In this document: positions 1 through 8,060 of the stretch, one piece after another | How the letters are laid out: every line of letters starts with the position of its first letter | Position numbering within the stretch: position 1 is the stretch's first letter | NCBI GenBank assembly: GCA_020632575.1 | Contig: JACKFH010000035.1 | Coordinates: 1-40,465, forward strand | Direction of reading: 5' to 3' | Length of the DNA: 40,465 bases | From: Candidatus Omnitrophota bacterium | GTDB lineage: Bacteria; Hinthialibacterota; Hinthialibacteria; OLB16 | Made by a program: the position numbers and the translations under genes | Notes under the pieces: generated by a model | What the model saw: the letters and a program-made list of their open reading frames with translations, nothing else | The model's database searches: none | Told to the model about the DNA's origin: nothing

Positions 1-544
1 TCGGAGTGTCGCCCAACGAGGCGTAGCAAACCGGGATTTCGTCGTTGGCATCGCGGCCAGCAGCACCACTCCCTTTGTCCGGGGAGCGCTGGAGGAGGCC
101 TCTCGAATTGGGGCCGAATCCACTCTGTTAACCTGTCATGAAAATCCCGAAATCGATTTCTCACTCACACGTGTGGTGGTTCTGCGGACAGGTCCCGAGG
201 TGTTGACCGGTTCGACCCGCCTCAAGGCGGGGACCGCGACCAAACTCTTCCTGAACCGACTCACCACCGGGGCGATGATCCAAATTGGAAAAGTCTTCGA
301 GAATCGGATGGTGGACCTTTATCTCACCTGCGACAAACTGCGGGAACGAGCGATCCGAACCACCCGGCATTTCACTGAGCTGGGCCGAGACGACGCCATT
401 TCTCTCTTAAAATCTTGCGAAGGATCGGTCAAAGCCGCGATTCTTTCGCATCGGCTCCAGATGGATTATCCCCAGACGGTGAAATTACTTGACTCTAAGG
501 GTGGAAATCTCGGGCAAATTCTGAGAGAATATTCCAAGGAATGA
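1..544 (+). CDS. murQ: N-acetylmuramic acid 6-phosphate etherase, C-terminal part (5' end outside window)
   Basis: The frame is open from base 2 to the TGA at 542-544, so the gene begins left of the window. MurQ cleaves the lactyl ether of MurNAc-6-phosphate to give GlcNAc-6-phosphate and D-lactate in cytoplasmic peptidoglycan recycling. The visible part carries the conserved SIS-fold segment FVVGIAASSTTPFVRGALE, followed by GPEVLTGSTRLKAGTATK and LTTGAMIQIGKV, both hallmarks of the MurQ/GckR family. The last 60 residues form the helical tail expected for MurQ. The N-terminal half, including the catalytic glutamates, is not visible. A shorter ATG reading at 173 would cut through the SIS core and is not the true start. 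Confidence 0.93.
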   Translation, partial: RSVAQRGVANRDFVVGIAASSTTPFVRGALEEASRIGAESTLLTCHENPEIDFSLTRVVVLRTGPEVLTGSTRLKAGTATKLFLNRLTTGAMIQIGKVFENRMVDLYLTCDKLRERAIRTTRHFTELGRDDAISLLKSCEGSVKAAILSHRLQMDYPQTVKLLDSKGGNLGQILREYSKE

Positions 545-621
545 AAGATAGTCGTTGAACCGTCACAAAGCGCCACTCAAGAAATTGTTGGAATCAAGCC
601 CTTTGCTTTCGGACAGTGCTC

Positions 622-649
622 TTGACAATTTTTAATCGTTGGCTAGGTT
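622..649 (+). promoter_or_regulatory. possible sigma70-type promoter upstream of the STAS fusion gene
   Basis: A perfect -35 hexamer TTGACA (622-627) is followed after 16 bases by TAGGTT (644-649), a weak -10 that keeps the TAnnnT positions. It lies in the 195-base gap between murQ and the gene at 740. I see nothing else in this gap; a 66-codon frame at 616-816 has no coding character. Confidence 0.35.
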
Positions 650-739
650 GGAATCGGGTTAACGGTTGTGTGAGGGTGGCTGTTGAAATCAACAAAGAGT
701 GCACCTCTTTGACCGAAAGAAAAACAGGCGTCCGAGAAC

Positions 740-2149
740 ATGGAACACACAACAAAAAGACGAGGCAACATCCTCATCCTTTCTCTCCTCGAGGATCTGA
801 CTTTCCACAAAAATGACGAGCTGGGTTCGCTTTTGCATCGGACCCTTCGTGATAACAACGTCGATCTGATCGTGGACATGACTCAGGTTCAGCATGTCGA
901 TAGCACCCTATCGGGACATTTTGTCGCGGCACGAAGAGAGTGCGAACTGAAGCGGCGTCAATTTGGGTTGGCCAATGTTCCCGATATCGCATTGAAGGTG
1001 CTCCACACCGGGGGCGCCGATCATCAGATCCATGTTTATGGGTCCACCGAGGAGGCGATCGCGGATATTTCGGACCGATCGCATGGGACTCAAAAACGGC
1101 GCTTGGTCATGGATATCAAATGCGGGCACGATGACTGTGTCTATTTCACCTATGGCAAGGGAGGCGGGATGATTCACACCGCCTGCGAATACCCTTACCA
1201 GGACGACATCACCAACGGCCCGACCTGCAAGTGCTACAAACCGGATTGGCAGCAGATCCAAGAGAACCTGCCCATAGGCCCCTCCCCATTTCGGAACGCC
1301 AAGAAAAAATCTTTATATGAGGTTCGTGACAAAGTGGCTCAACAAGAAACCCAAAAGAAATCGCGAGAATCCCAAGCGGTGGCGGAAGTGGATGCAGTAA
1401 ACCCCGGGGAGACTTACCAGCCCGAGGAAGAATTTGAAGCGGTTGCGGCAAGGTTGGAGGATCCCAACCTTGTTCCGAAAATTGCCAAGGCGGTCGACCG
1501 TAGATCGAACCGCGAGACGAATGCCAGTGAAGTGGAAGCCATGACGCCCTCGCTTCTCTCGGACGATCCGTTCGCGGTCGACAATTTTCCTTCCTCTACG
1601 GAACCCCGACCCGAACCCAAAGCGGACATTCCGACCCCGGAAGAGCCACCTGTCGCGGTTGTCCCTCCCGCTCCCCCTAAAGCGCCAGTTCCCGAGCCTC
1701 CCCCCCAACCGAAAAGGGAGCCGGCGGACACCCCGGATCAGGTCGTCCGAAAGTTTGTCCAAGCCTGGAACGAGGGCGATTTTCAAAAGGAATACCAATC
1801 CCTTTCCGCTAGGAATCGTGCTTTCTCCGAATCGGACTATGTGGCACGGCGGCAATCTCTCCGGGCCGATCAAAAGAAAAAGTTTGGCGGAAAAACGTCG
1901 GTGCAGGAGGTGGCCCGGGTCGACTCTTGCGCGATCGAGGGAATCCACGCCACCGTTGAGATCACCCGAGTCGATCGGACGCCCGCGGGCGCGAACTGTT
2001 ACGGCCAACACTACCACTTGGTTCTGGAGGAGGGCTTCTGGAAGATCCAGAGATCCGAGGATGGCGAGCCCCGAAAGAACCCGATTAAGCCTCAAAAGGG
2101 AAGGGTGATGAAGGCAAGCGATTTCCTAGGAAGAACCAAACCATCCTGA
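740..2149 (+). CDS. STAS-domain / cysteine-cluster / NTF2-like fusion protein
   Basis: This is a 469-residue cytoplasmic-looking protein with no signal peptide or membrane segment. Residues 1-105 resemble a STAS (anti-sigma factor antagonist-like) domain, with DLIVDMTQVQHVDSTLSG matching the strand and loop around the usual phosphorylatable Ser/Thr. Residues about 128-165 form a compact cysteine cluster (C-x4-C, a further Cys, then C-x-C) that could bind Zn or an Fe-S centre. Residues 185-325 are a charged, then Pro-rich, linker. Residues about 328-450 resemble an NTF2/SnoaL-like fold, beginning DQVVRKFVQAWNEGDF and ending HLVLEEGFWKIQRSEDG. The ATG at 740 has no strong Shine-Dalgarno sequence. 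The domain calls come from pattern recognition; the role, perhaps a regulatory switch, is inference. Confidence 0.75.
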   Translation: MEHTTKRRGNILILSLLEDLTFHKNDELGSLLHRTLRDNNVDLIVDMTQVQHVDSTLSGHFVAARRECELKRRQFGLANVPDIALKVLHTGGADHQIHVYGSTEEAIADISDRSHGTQKRRLVMDIKCGHDDCVYFTYGKGGGMIHTACEYPYQDDITNGPTCKCYKPDWQQIQENLPIGPSPFRNAKKKSLYEVRDKVAQQETQKKSRESQAVAEVDAVNPGETYQPEEEFEAVAARLEDPNLVPKIAKAVDRRSNRETNASEVEAMTPSLLSDDPFAVDNFPSSTEPRPEPKADIPTPEEPPVAVVPPAPPKAPVPEPPPQPKREPADTPDQVVRKFVQAWNEGDFQKEYQSLSARNRAFSESDYVARRQSLRADQKKKFGGKTSVQEVARVDSCAIEGIHATVEITRVDRTPAGANCYGQHYHLVLEEGFWKIQRSEDGEPRKNPIKPQKGRVMKASDFLGRTKPS

Positions 2150-2253
2150 CCCGTTTGAGTGGAGTGGATCGATCCGGTTTCGTAGGAATGATGTCGTATG
2201 TCCCAGCCCGGTTCGAGGGTTTTTGACCGCCTTTTTGGATCAGCCAAGGAAAC

Positions 2254-2283
2254 TTGACAAACCTTAGGTGGTTGTGGGAAGAT
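2254..2283 (+). promoter_or_regulatory. candidate sigma70 promoter for the RNA or leader ahead of glmU
   Basis: TTGACA (2254-2259) is followed after 18 bases by GAAGAT (2278-2283), which keeps the A2, A5 and T6 positions of a -10 box. Transcription would start near 2290, directly before the structured element at 2302-2378. Confidence 0.4.
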
Positions 2284-2289
2284 CCCTGC

Positions 2290-2380
2290 GAATTTGGAGA
2301 GGGCGATGTCGCTCCTTCCTTTAGGCGACGCGCCAGAGAAAAAGGGTGAGTGAACGTAGGTTCGCGCACCCGTTTTTTGT
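2290..2380 (+). ncRNA. candidate small RNA or attenuator leader with pyrimidine-rich loop
   Basis: Between a TTGACA promoter and a hairpin-T-tract there is a self-contained transcript of about 90 bases. Its first hairpin pairs GGCG (2302-2305) with CGCC (2331-2334) and GTCGC (2308-2312) with GCGAC (2325-2329), leaving a 12-base loop TCCTTCCTTTAG that is complementary to purine-rich Shine-Dalgarno sequences. The second hairpin is the terminator at 2344-2378. The SRP RNA core motif is absent, and I recognise no known riboswitch. Because glmU starts 58 bases after the T-tract, the element may instead be a transcription-attenuating leader of the glmU operon. Confidence 0.45.
2344..2378 (+). terminator. 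Rho-independent terminator or attenuator hairpin upstream of glmU
   Basis: Bases 2344-2355 pair with 2360-2371 as a 12-base stem (one A-G mismatch, one G-T wobble) closed by the tetraloop GTAG. A single G and then six T follow. It is one of the clearest intrinsic terminators in the window, although it lies before glmU rather than directly after the previous gene, which ended 195 bases earlier. Confidence 0.75.
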
Positions 2381-2436
2381 GTCCACCAAATCCTGAGTGA
2401 ATCGGGATGACTTAGGGATCTCTAATAGGCAGAACC

Positions 2437-3462
2437 GTGAAACGACTCGCATCTGTAATCCTTGCGGCGGGAGATGGAACCCGTCTGAAATCGAACCGAC
2501 CTAAAGCGCTCCATGAAGTGTGCGGCTATCCCATGCTGCATCATGTCCTCAAAGTCGCCACCGAGGCCAACGCGGAGAGGCATGTGGTCGTGGTCGGTTA
2601 CGAGGGGGATCAGATCCGATCCGCTTTCACAGACCGGACCAATCTCGAGTTCGCCGATCAGTTGGAAAGGCTGGGAACGGGTCACGCCATGATGATGACC
2701 CGCGATCATTTCCAGGATTACGAGGGAGACATTCTCGTCCTGTGCGGAGACACGCCGCTCTTTAAAGTCGAAACCCTCCAAAAACTTGTCGAGTGGCACC
2801 GTCACCAGGACGCCGCCGCCACCATTCTCACCGCCGAATTGAAAGAGCCGCGAGGTTACGGTCGCATCCTTCGCTACGATGACAATCGCGTTCAGGGCAT
2901 CGTCGAGGAGAAAGACGCCAATCGATACGAGCGCGCCATTCGCGAGATCAACACCGGAACCTATTGCTTCGACTCCAAACATCTCTTCGAATCGCTCGGC
3001 AAGATCAATCAGGATAACTCCCAAAACGAATACTACCTGACCGATTGCATTCGCATCCTGGTGGACGAGGGCAAGCGAGTCGAAGCGGTGATCACCGAGG
3101 ACTCCGAGGAAGTGATCGGCGTGAACACGCGAGTCCAACTCGCACAGGCCGAGCGGATTCTCCGGAGCCGAATACTCGAACGTCACATGCTCGAGGGGAT
3201 CACCATCCTCGACCCGGACGCCTGCTATGTGGATGACGAGGCGATTATCGGAAAAGACACCGTTTTGTATCCGGGCGCGATCATCACCGGCAAGACTCGG
3301 ATCGGCGAGGGATGCCGGATTGGCCCCAATACCCAGATCATCAATTCAACGGTCGGGGATCAATCCCAGGTGGTTTCTTCGTACATAGAAAATTCCCAGG
3401 TGGAGCCAGGCGCCAAAGTGGGACCGTTCGCCAATCTGCAAAACGGAGCCGCGTCCTCATGA
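2437..3462 (+). CDS. glmU: GlmU-type UDP-N-acetylglucosamine pyrophosphorylase, C-terminally short
   Basis: The N-terminal domain (residues 1 to about 230) is a nucleotidyltransferase that joins UTP and GlcNAc-1-phosphate to make UDP-GlcNAc for peptidoglycan and LPS. It shows LAAGDGTRLKSNRPKALHEV at the nucleotide loop, then RLGTGHAMM and LCGDTPLF. From about residue 250 a left-handed beta-helix begins with hexapeptide-like repeats, but the protein stops at 341 residues instead of about 455. The rest of the helix, including the acetyltransferase active site, is missing. No remnant remains, because prs begins inside the last codons (ATGA overlap). The start is GTG with a weak AGG upstream. Acetylation of GlcN-1-phosphate must come from elsewhere, or this enzyme works only as the uridylyltransferase. 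Confidence 0.9.
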   Translation: MKRLASVILAAGDGTRLKSNRPKALHEVCGYPMLHHVLKVATEANAERHVVVVGYEGDQIRSAFTDRTNLEFADQLERLGTGHAMMMTRDHFQDYEGDILVLCGDTPLFKVETLQKLVEWHRHQDAAATILTAELKEPRGYGRILRYDDNRVQGIVEEKDANRYERAIREINTGTYCFDSKHLFESLGKINQDNSQNEYYLTDCIRILVDEGKRVEAVITEDSEEVIGVNTRVQLAQAERILRSRILERHMLEGITILDPDACYVDDEAIIGKDTVLYPGAIITGKTRIGEGCRIGPNTQIINSTVGDQSQVVSSYIENSQVEPGAKVGPFANLQNGAASS

Positions 3463-4415
3463 AGAACGGCTCCCTTAAAGTGTTCAGCGGCACCTCCAAT
3501 CCCGCGCTCGCCGAATCGATAGGGGAAGCGCTGGGAATCCCGCTTGGCGAGATCACGGTCAAGCGGTTCAAGGACGGGGAAATCTACGTCGCTTACGAGG
3601 AAAATGTCCGCGGCACCGACTGTTTCCTGATTCAATCCACCTGCGAGCCGGTCAACGCCATGCTGATGGAACTCCTGATCATGGTGGACGCCGCCCGTCG
3701 GGCCTCGGCGAGTCGAATCACCGCTGTGCTCCCCTACTATGGGTATGGCCGTCAGGATCGCAAACACCGCCCTCGTGTCGCCATCACCGCCAAACTTGTC
3801 GCCACGCTTCTCGCGACCGCGGGAGCCGATCGTGTGTTGACGATGGATTTGCACGCTGGCCAGATTCAGGGCTTTTTCGATATCCCCCTCGATAATCTTT
3901 ACGCCACTTCGGTGTTGGTCGAAGAAATTCGGAAACTCGATATCGAGGCCCTCACCGTGGTCTCTCCCGATCTCGGCAGCGTGAAGCGCGCCCGCGCGGT
4001 GGCACGATTCCTCGAGGCGCCGCTGGCCATCATCGATAAGAGACGTCCAAAAGAGAATGTCTCGGAGGTGATGAACATCATCGGGGATGTGGAGGGGCGA
4101 AGCGTGCTGCTGGTCGACGATATGATCGACACCGCGGGCACCATCTGTCAGGCCGCCTCGGCGCTTAAGAAGAAAGGCGCTCTGGAGGTGTACGGCATGG
4201 CCACCCACCCGGTCCTTTCGGGAGAGGCGGTGGAGCGGATCGAGGCTTCCCCATTCAAAAAACTCTTGGTGACCGATACAATCCCCCTCAGCGACGAGAA
4301 AAAGATTGAAAAGATTCAGGTGGTTGGCGTGGGTCATCTCCTGGCCGAGGCCATTGATCGAATCCATAACGAAACAACAGTCAGTTCTTTGTTCTTGAAA
4401 TTCGAGGACATTTGA
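3459..4415 (+). CDS. prs: ribose-phosphate pyrophosphokinase
   Basis: Makes PRPP from ribose-5-phosphate and ATP in the cytoplasm, feeding nucleotide, His, Trp and NAD synthesis. The protein has 318 residues, the family's normal length. It carries KRFKDGEIYVAYEENVRGTD, the ATP-binding segment YYGYGRQDRKHRPR, the flexible-loop region DKRRPKENVSEVMNI and the PRPP-binding loop LLVDDMIDTAGT, as in class I enzymes. The frame is open further upstream inside glmU, but the family's N-terminus (LKVFSGTSNPALAESI) fixes the ATG at 3459, which overlaps the glmU stop by four bases and implies translational coupling. Confidence 0.96.
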   Translation: MKNGSLKVFSGTSNPALAESIGEALGIPLGEITVKRFKDGEIYVAYEENVRGTDCFLIQSTCEPVNAMLMELLIMVDAARRASASRITAVLPYYGYGRQDRKHRPRVAITAKLVATLLATAGADRVLTMDLHAGQIQGFFDIPLDNLYATSVLVEEIRKLDIEALTVVSPDLGSVKRARAVARFLEAPLAIIDKRRPKENVSEVMNIIGDVEGRSVLLVDDMIDTAGTICQAASALKKKGALEVYGMATHPVLSGEAVERIEASPFKKLLVTDTIPLSDEKKIEKIQVVGVGHLLAEAIDRIHNETTVSSLFLKFEDI

Positions 4416-4550
4416 CGAGCGACCCCAGCGCCCAGAGTCGATTGACTTTGGCGGATAGAGGGTTCGTTGTGACTGAGAATAAATCCGGGTCCCGCTAAGA
4501 GGCCCCTTCGACTCTAGCAGTTGTCAGTGATTTAGGAGGAAGACAAACAG

Positions 4551-5210
4551 ATGAAAATCATCGAACTCACCGCCCAGTCGCGCAGCGACACCGGAAAGGG
4601 AGTCGCCCGCAAACTTCGGGATAAAGGCGAAATCCCGGCGATCCTTTACGGACTCGGTTCGGATCCGGTCCCTCTCTCCGTGGTTCGCAGAGACCTGGCG
4701 TTGTTGCTCCAGAGCCAACACAGCCACCACCTCCTGCTCAATCTCAAAGTGGAGGGAGATCAATCGGAGACCTCGCTGGCCCTCCTGCACCAACTCGAAC
4801 TCGATCCGGTCAGAAACAATCTCATTCACGCCGACTTCATGCGGGTCGATCGGAACAAACCGATTCAAACCACCGTTCCGGTCACTCTCGAGGGAACGCC
4901 GGTGGGCGTTCGCAACGGAGGAGTCGAGCAGTTCGTTCTTCGTGAAATCGAGGTCGAGGCGCTGCCCGACCAGATTCCCGAGGAGATCCGAATCGACGCT
5001 TCAGGCCTCGATATCGGCGATTCCCTTCATGTCAGCGACCTCTCGCAGGAAGGCAAGCCGTATACGATCTTGACCGACCCCGAGAGGGCGATCGCGACAG
5101 TCCTCGCGCCGAAACTCACCACCGAGACCGAAGAAGAAGCCGCCGAGGGCGAGGGTGAAGGCATCGCCGAGGAGGAGACCGCCGAGGCCGAATCCGAGGA
5201 AGAGGCCTAA
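4551..5210 (+). CDS. rplY: 50S ribosomal protein L25, CTC-type
   Basis: The 219-residue protein has the 5S rRNA-binding L25 domain at residues 1-92 (start MKIIELTAQSRSDTGKGVAR, then IPAILYGLG) and the longer CTC/TL5-type beta domain at about 95-185 (PVTLEGTPVGVRNGG, DQIPEEIRIDASGLDIGDS). The last 25-30 residues are a low-complexity acidic tail rich in Glu and Ala. A strong AGGAGG-like site lies about 10 bases before the ATG. It stands between prs and pth as in many bacteria. The 135-base gap after prs holds no convincing promoter or terminator that I can see. Confidence 0.95.
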   Translation: MKIIELTAQSRSDTGKGVARKLRDKGEIPAILYGLGSDPVPLSVVRRDLALLLQSQHSHHLLLNLKVEGDQSETSLALLHQLELDPVRNNLIHADFMRVDRNKPIQTTVPVTLEGTPVGVRNGGVEQFVLREIEVEALPDQIPEEIRIDASGLDIGDSLHVSDLSQEGKPYTILTDPERAIATVLAPKLTTETEEEAAEGEGEGIAEEETAEAESEEEA

Positions 5211-5240
5211 TCTCTCCAAGGTCCGGCGATCGGAAATAAA

Positions 5241-5831
5241 GTGTGGATTATCGCGGGTTTGGGAAACCCGGGTGTTGATTACGAGGAGACCCGCCACAAT
5301 TACGGGTTCCTTTTGGTGGAATGGTTATGCCGCAAATGGGAGGTCCGTCTGGACAAGACCTCCCCTTTCGGCGTTTTTCAGGACCTGCGTCGTCGCCAAG
5401 AGGAAGTGGTCTTGCTGAAGCCGCTAACCTTCATGAACCGGTCGGGCGTGGCGGTCAAACAGGTGCTGGCCCACTACAACGCCGGTCCCGAGAATTTGAT
5501 TGTCGCGCATGACGATCTCGATCTGCCGTTGGGTTCGGTTAAACTTCGTCGCAAATGCGGGGCGGGGGGACACAACGGTGTGTTGTCGATCATGGAAGAG
5601 ATGGACACCGACGATTTTTCGCGGATCCGTCTCGGGGTTGGACCGCGTCCCGAAGGATGGACGGGGGCCGATTATGTTCTTGCTCCCTTCGAGGATGAGG
5701 AGACGCCGACTGTAAAATCGGTGCTCGATCACACCGTTGAGGGAATTGAAACGCTTCTCGCCCGGGGATTCGAGTTTGGGATGAATCGAATCAATCGCCC
5801 ACCCAGCCTCTCCCAAGAAGATGGAATGTGA
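5241..5831 (+). CDS. pth: peptidyl-tRNA hydrolase
   Basis: Releases peptides from peptidyl-tRNA that has dropped off ribosomes. The 196-residue protein starts with GTG, chosen because the family begins at the strand IIAGLGNPGVDYEETRHN, which includes the catalytic His in TRHN. Other family signatures are FMNRSGVAV, AHDDLDLPLGSVKLRRKCGA followed by GGHNGV, and FSRIRLGVGPRP. The ribosome-binding site is weak. It follows rplY by 30 bases and is the last gene before a clear terminator. Confidence 0.95.
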   Translation: MWIIAGLGNPGVDYEETRHNYGFLLVEWLCRKWEVRLDKTSPFGVFQDLRRRQEEVVLLKPLTFMNRSGVAVKQVLAHYNAGPENLIVAHDDLDLPLGSVKLRRKCGAGGHNGVLSIMEEMDTDDFSRIRLGVGPRPEGWTGADYVLAPFEDEETPTVKSVLDHTVEGIETLLARGFEFGMNRINRPPSLSQEDGM

Positions 5832-5840
5832 ATCGATCAA

Positions 5841-5871
5841 AAGGGACAGGCATGTCCCTTGTTTTAGTTTT
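5841..5871 (+). terminator. Rho-independent terminator after pth
   Basis: AAGGGACA (5841-5848) pairs perfectly with TGTCCCTT (5853-5860) around a GGCA loop and is followed by GTTTTAGTTTT. It closes the glmU-prs-rplY-pth unit 10 bases after the pth stop. hppA starts only 25 bases further on, so its promoter must lie inside pth or transcription must partly read through. Confidence 0.75.
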
Positions 5872-5895
5872 AAAAGCGTTTAAGGAGGCTTTTTG

Positions 5896-7941
5896 ATGTC
5901 TTTGTTGGCGATACCTCTTATCTCTTCGATTGCCGCCCTGGTGATGGTTTTTTGGTTGAGGTCCTGGGTGAAGAACGCGCCTCCCGGCAACGAGCGGATG
6001 CAGGAATTGTCCGGCTATGTCCAACAGGGCGCGAGAGCTTTCCTCAAACGAGAGTACACCTATGTCGGTTCCTTCTTGGTCATCGTGTTCCTGCTGATTA
6101 GCGCCGTTGGCGTGTTGAAACCGGAAACCGGATTGAACTACCAAACAGGCCTCGCATTTTTGGCGGGCGCCCTCGCTTCGATGCTCGCCGGCTATAGCGG
6201 CATGAGCATCGCCACGCTGGCCAACTGTCGCACCACGGAAGCGGCCCGCGACAAAGGGTTGAATCACGCTCTTGCCGTGGCGGTCTCCGGCGGCGCGGTG
6301 ATGGGACTTTCAGTGGTCGGCATCGCGCTTCTTGGCCTTGTGATCATATACATGGTTTTCAAGGATCCGGAAATCGTCAACGGTTACGCGATGGGCGCGA
6401 GTCTCGTGGCCCTTTTCGCGCGTGTCGGGGGCGGCATCTTCACCAAGGGCGCGGATATGGGCGCCGACTTGGTGGGCAAGGTCGAGGCCGGAATTCCCGA
6501 GGACGATCCCCGTAACCCGGCGGTGATCGCGGACAACGTGGGCGACAATGTCGGCGACGTTGCCGGTTTGGGCGCCGACCTTCTGGAGAGTTTTGTCGAA
6601 TCGATGATTGCCTGCATGGCCATCGCGGTCACTCTGAACATGGCCGAGCATTCCACCAACGCCACGCTTTCGGTCTTCCCATTGCTTGTGGCGGGCCTCG
6701 GAATCATCGCTTCGATTGTCGGCATCTTCGTGGTCAAGACCGGGGCCGGGAGCGATCCCCAAAAAGCGCTTATGAATGGAACCTATGTCAGCGGCCTTCT
6801 GTCCATCGTCGCGACCTTCGCGATCGCTTTCTTCATGAAAGACGGCATCGAATCCTTTCACTATGTTGAAGGGGTGGTCATGGACTGGTGGAGACCCGCG
6901 GCGGCGGCGGTGATCGGAATCTTCTCCGGCATGGGGATCGGCTTCTGTAGCGAGTACTACACCTCCTCGAAATACGCTCCCACCAAGCGATTGAGTCAGA
7001 ACTGTCAGTCCGGCCCCGCGATCGCGGTCACCGGCGGCCTCTCCGTCGGGATGCAGAGCACCGGATTCCCAATCCTGATCTTGGCCGTCTCGGTCGTCGG
7101 CTCCTTCTGGTGCGCGGGCGTCTATGGAATCGCCATGGCCGCGCTTGGCATGCTCGCCACGACCGGAATGGTGGTGGCCGTGGATTCCTACGGGCCCATC
7201 GCCGATAACGCGGGCGGCATCGCCGAAATGGCGCAACTCGACCCGGGCGTTCGCAAGATCACCGACCACTTGGATTCGGTTGGAAACACAACCGCCGCGA
7301 TCGGAAAGGGTTTCGCTATCGGATCGGCGGCCTTCGCGGCGATCGGATTGATCACAGCCTTCATGGTGGCGGCGGGAGTCGATCCGGGCGCGGTCGCATT
7401 AAATAAACCCACCGTGGTTGCTGGACTCCTCGTCGGGGGCATGCTCCCCTTCGTGTTCAGTTCCTGGCTGTTCAAAGCGGTTGACAATGCCGCCTTCCGC
7501 ATGATCGAGGAGGTTCGTCGTCAGTTCCGTGAGATCAAAGGTCTTATGGAAGGGACCGCCCAACCGGATTCAACTACTTGTGTGGATATATCCACCAAAG
7601 CCGCTATCGCCGGGATGATCAAACCGGGCATCATGGCCATTGTCATTCCAGTCTTGGTGGGTCTGGTCGCCGGGCCGGAGATGCTGGCGGGCGTGCTCGT
7701 CGGCGCGCTGGTGACCGGTGTAATGCTAGGTATTCAAACTGCCAACAGCGGCGGCGCCATGGACAATGCCAAAAAGTATATCGAAGAGGGCAATTTTGGC
7801 GGGAAAAACTCCGATGCCCACAAGGCGGCGGTTGTCGGCGACACGGTTGGCGACCCGCTGAAAGACACGGTTGGCCCGTCCATCAACATTCTGATTAAAT
7901 TGATGGCGGTGGTCTCCTTGGTTCTTGCACCTTTGCTCTGA
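5896..7941 (+). CDS. hppA: membrane-bound ion-translocating pyrophosphatase, K+-dependent type
   Basis: Couples hydrolysis of pyrophosphate to pumping of H+ or Na+ across the inner membrane. The 681-residue protein has many hydrophobic helices and the family's acidic catalytic loops: GGGIFTKGADMGADLVGKVE, EDDPRNPAVIADNVGDNVGD, DSYGPIADNAGGIAEM and AHKAAVVGDTVGDPLKDTVG. The segment GNTTAAIGKG has Ala where K+-independent enzymes have Lys, so K+ dependence is predicted from known family rules. Whether it pumps H+ or Na+ I cannot decide by eye. ATG 5896 is preceded by AAGGAGG at 5882-5888; the TTG one codon earlier is less likely. Confidence 0.96.
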   Translation: MSLLAIPLISSIAALVMVFWLRSWVKNAPPGNERMQELSGYVQQGARAFLKREYTYVGSFLVIVFLLISAVGVLKPETGLNYQTGLAFLAGALASMLAGYSGMSIATLANCRTTEAARDKGLNHALAVAVSGGAVMGLSVVGIALLGLVIIYMVFKDPEIVNGYAMGASLVALFARVGGGIFTKGADMGADLVGKVEAGIPEDDPRNPAVIADNVGDNVGDVAGLGADLLESFVESMIACMAIAVTLNMAEHSTNATLSVFPLLVAGLGIIASIVGIFVVKTGAGSDPQKALMNGTYVSGLLSIVATFAIAFFMKDGIESFHYVEGVVMDWWRPAAAAVIGIFSGMGIGFCSEYYTSSKYAPTKRLSQNCQSGPAIAVTGGLSVGMQSTGFPILILAVSVVGSFWCAGVYGIAMAALGMLATTGMVVAVDSYGPIADNAGGIAEMAQLDPGVRKITDHLDSVGNTTAAIGKGFAIGSAAFAAIGLITAFMVAAGVDPGAVALNKPTVVAGLLVGGMLPFVFSSWLFKAVDNAAFRMIEEVRRQFREIKGLMEGTAQPDSTTCVDISTKAAIAGMIKPGIMAIVIPVLVGLVAGPEMLAGVLVGALVTGVMLGIQTANSGGAMDNAKKYIEEGNFGGKNSDAHKAAVVGDTVGDPLKDTVGPSINILIKLMAVVSLVLAPLL

Positions 7942-7953
7942 TTGCGTTAGTAT
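7925..7953 (+). promoter_or_regulatory. possible promoter for the rpsF operon
   Basis: TTGCAC (7925-7930), 17 bases, then TAGTAT (7948-7953). It overlaps the end of hppA and would give a leader of about 135 bases before rpsF that contains the hairpin at 8020-8060. Confidence 0.3.
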
Positions 7954-8019
7954 CATTAGCTGTTTTGCGCATCAGTCACCAAAGGCGCTTTTTACCTAGG
8001 GTAGAAACGAAAGAAAAAC

Positions 8020-8060
8020 GGTGGGTGAAAGGCTGAAAAAGTTGTCAGCCTTCACCCATC
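8020..8060 (+). promoter_or_regulatory. long hairpin in the rpsF leader
   Basis: Bases 8020-8036 pair with 8045-8060 (16 pairs including one G-T wobble, with one bulged A) around the loop AAAAGTTG. The core is GGGTGAA-GGCTGA against TCAGCCTTCACCC. No T-run follows, only CGCTTTGTTTG, so it is a poor terminator. Just after it lies the perfect 14-base palindrome TTGTTTGCAAACAA (8065-8078), then the rpsF ribosome-binding site. rpsF leaders in many bacteria bind the S6:S18 complex for autoregulation; that role here is inference. Confidence 0.5.

Noticed and set aside
2290..2380. SRP (4.5S-type) RNA as identity for the structured element
   Set aside because: The size is right, but the conserved GGAAGGAAGCAGCC-type apical loop and its partner bases are absent on both strands.
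3360..4367. 335-codon open frame on the minus strand
   Set aside because: It is fully antisense to prs and the end of glmU, with His/Asp-rich composition typical of a shadow frame.
4416..4550. TTGACT at 4442-4447 as promoter of rplY
   Set aside because: No acceptable -10 box occurs 15-19 bases downstream.
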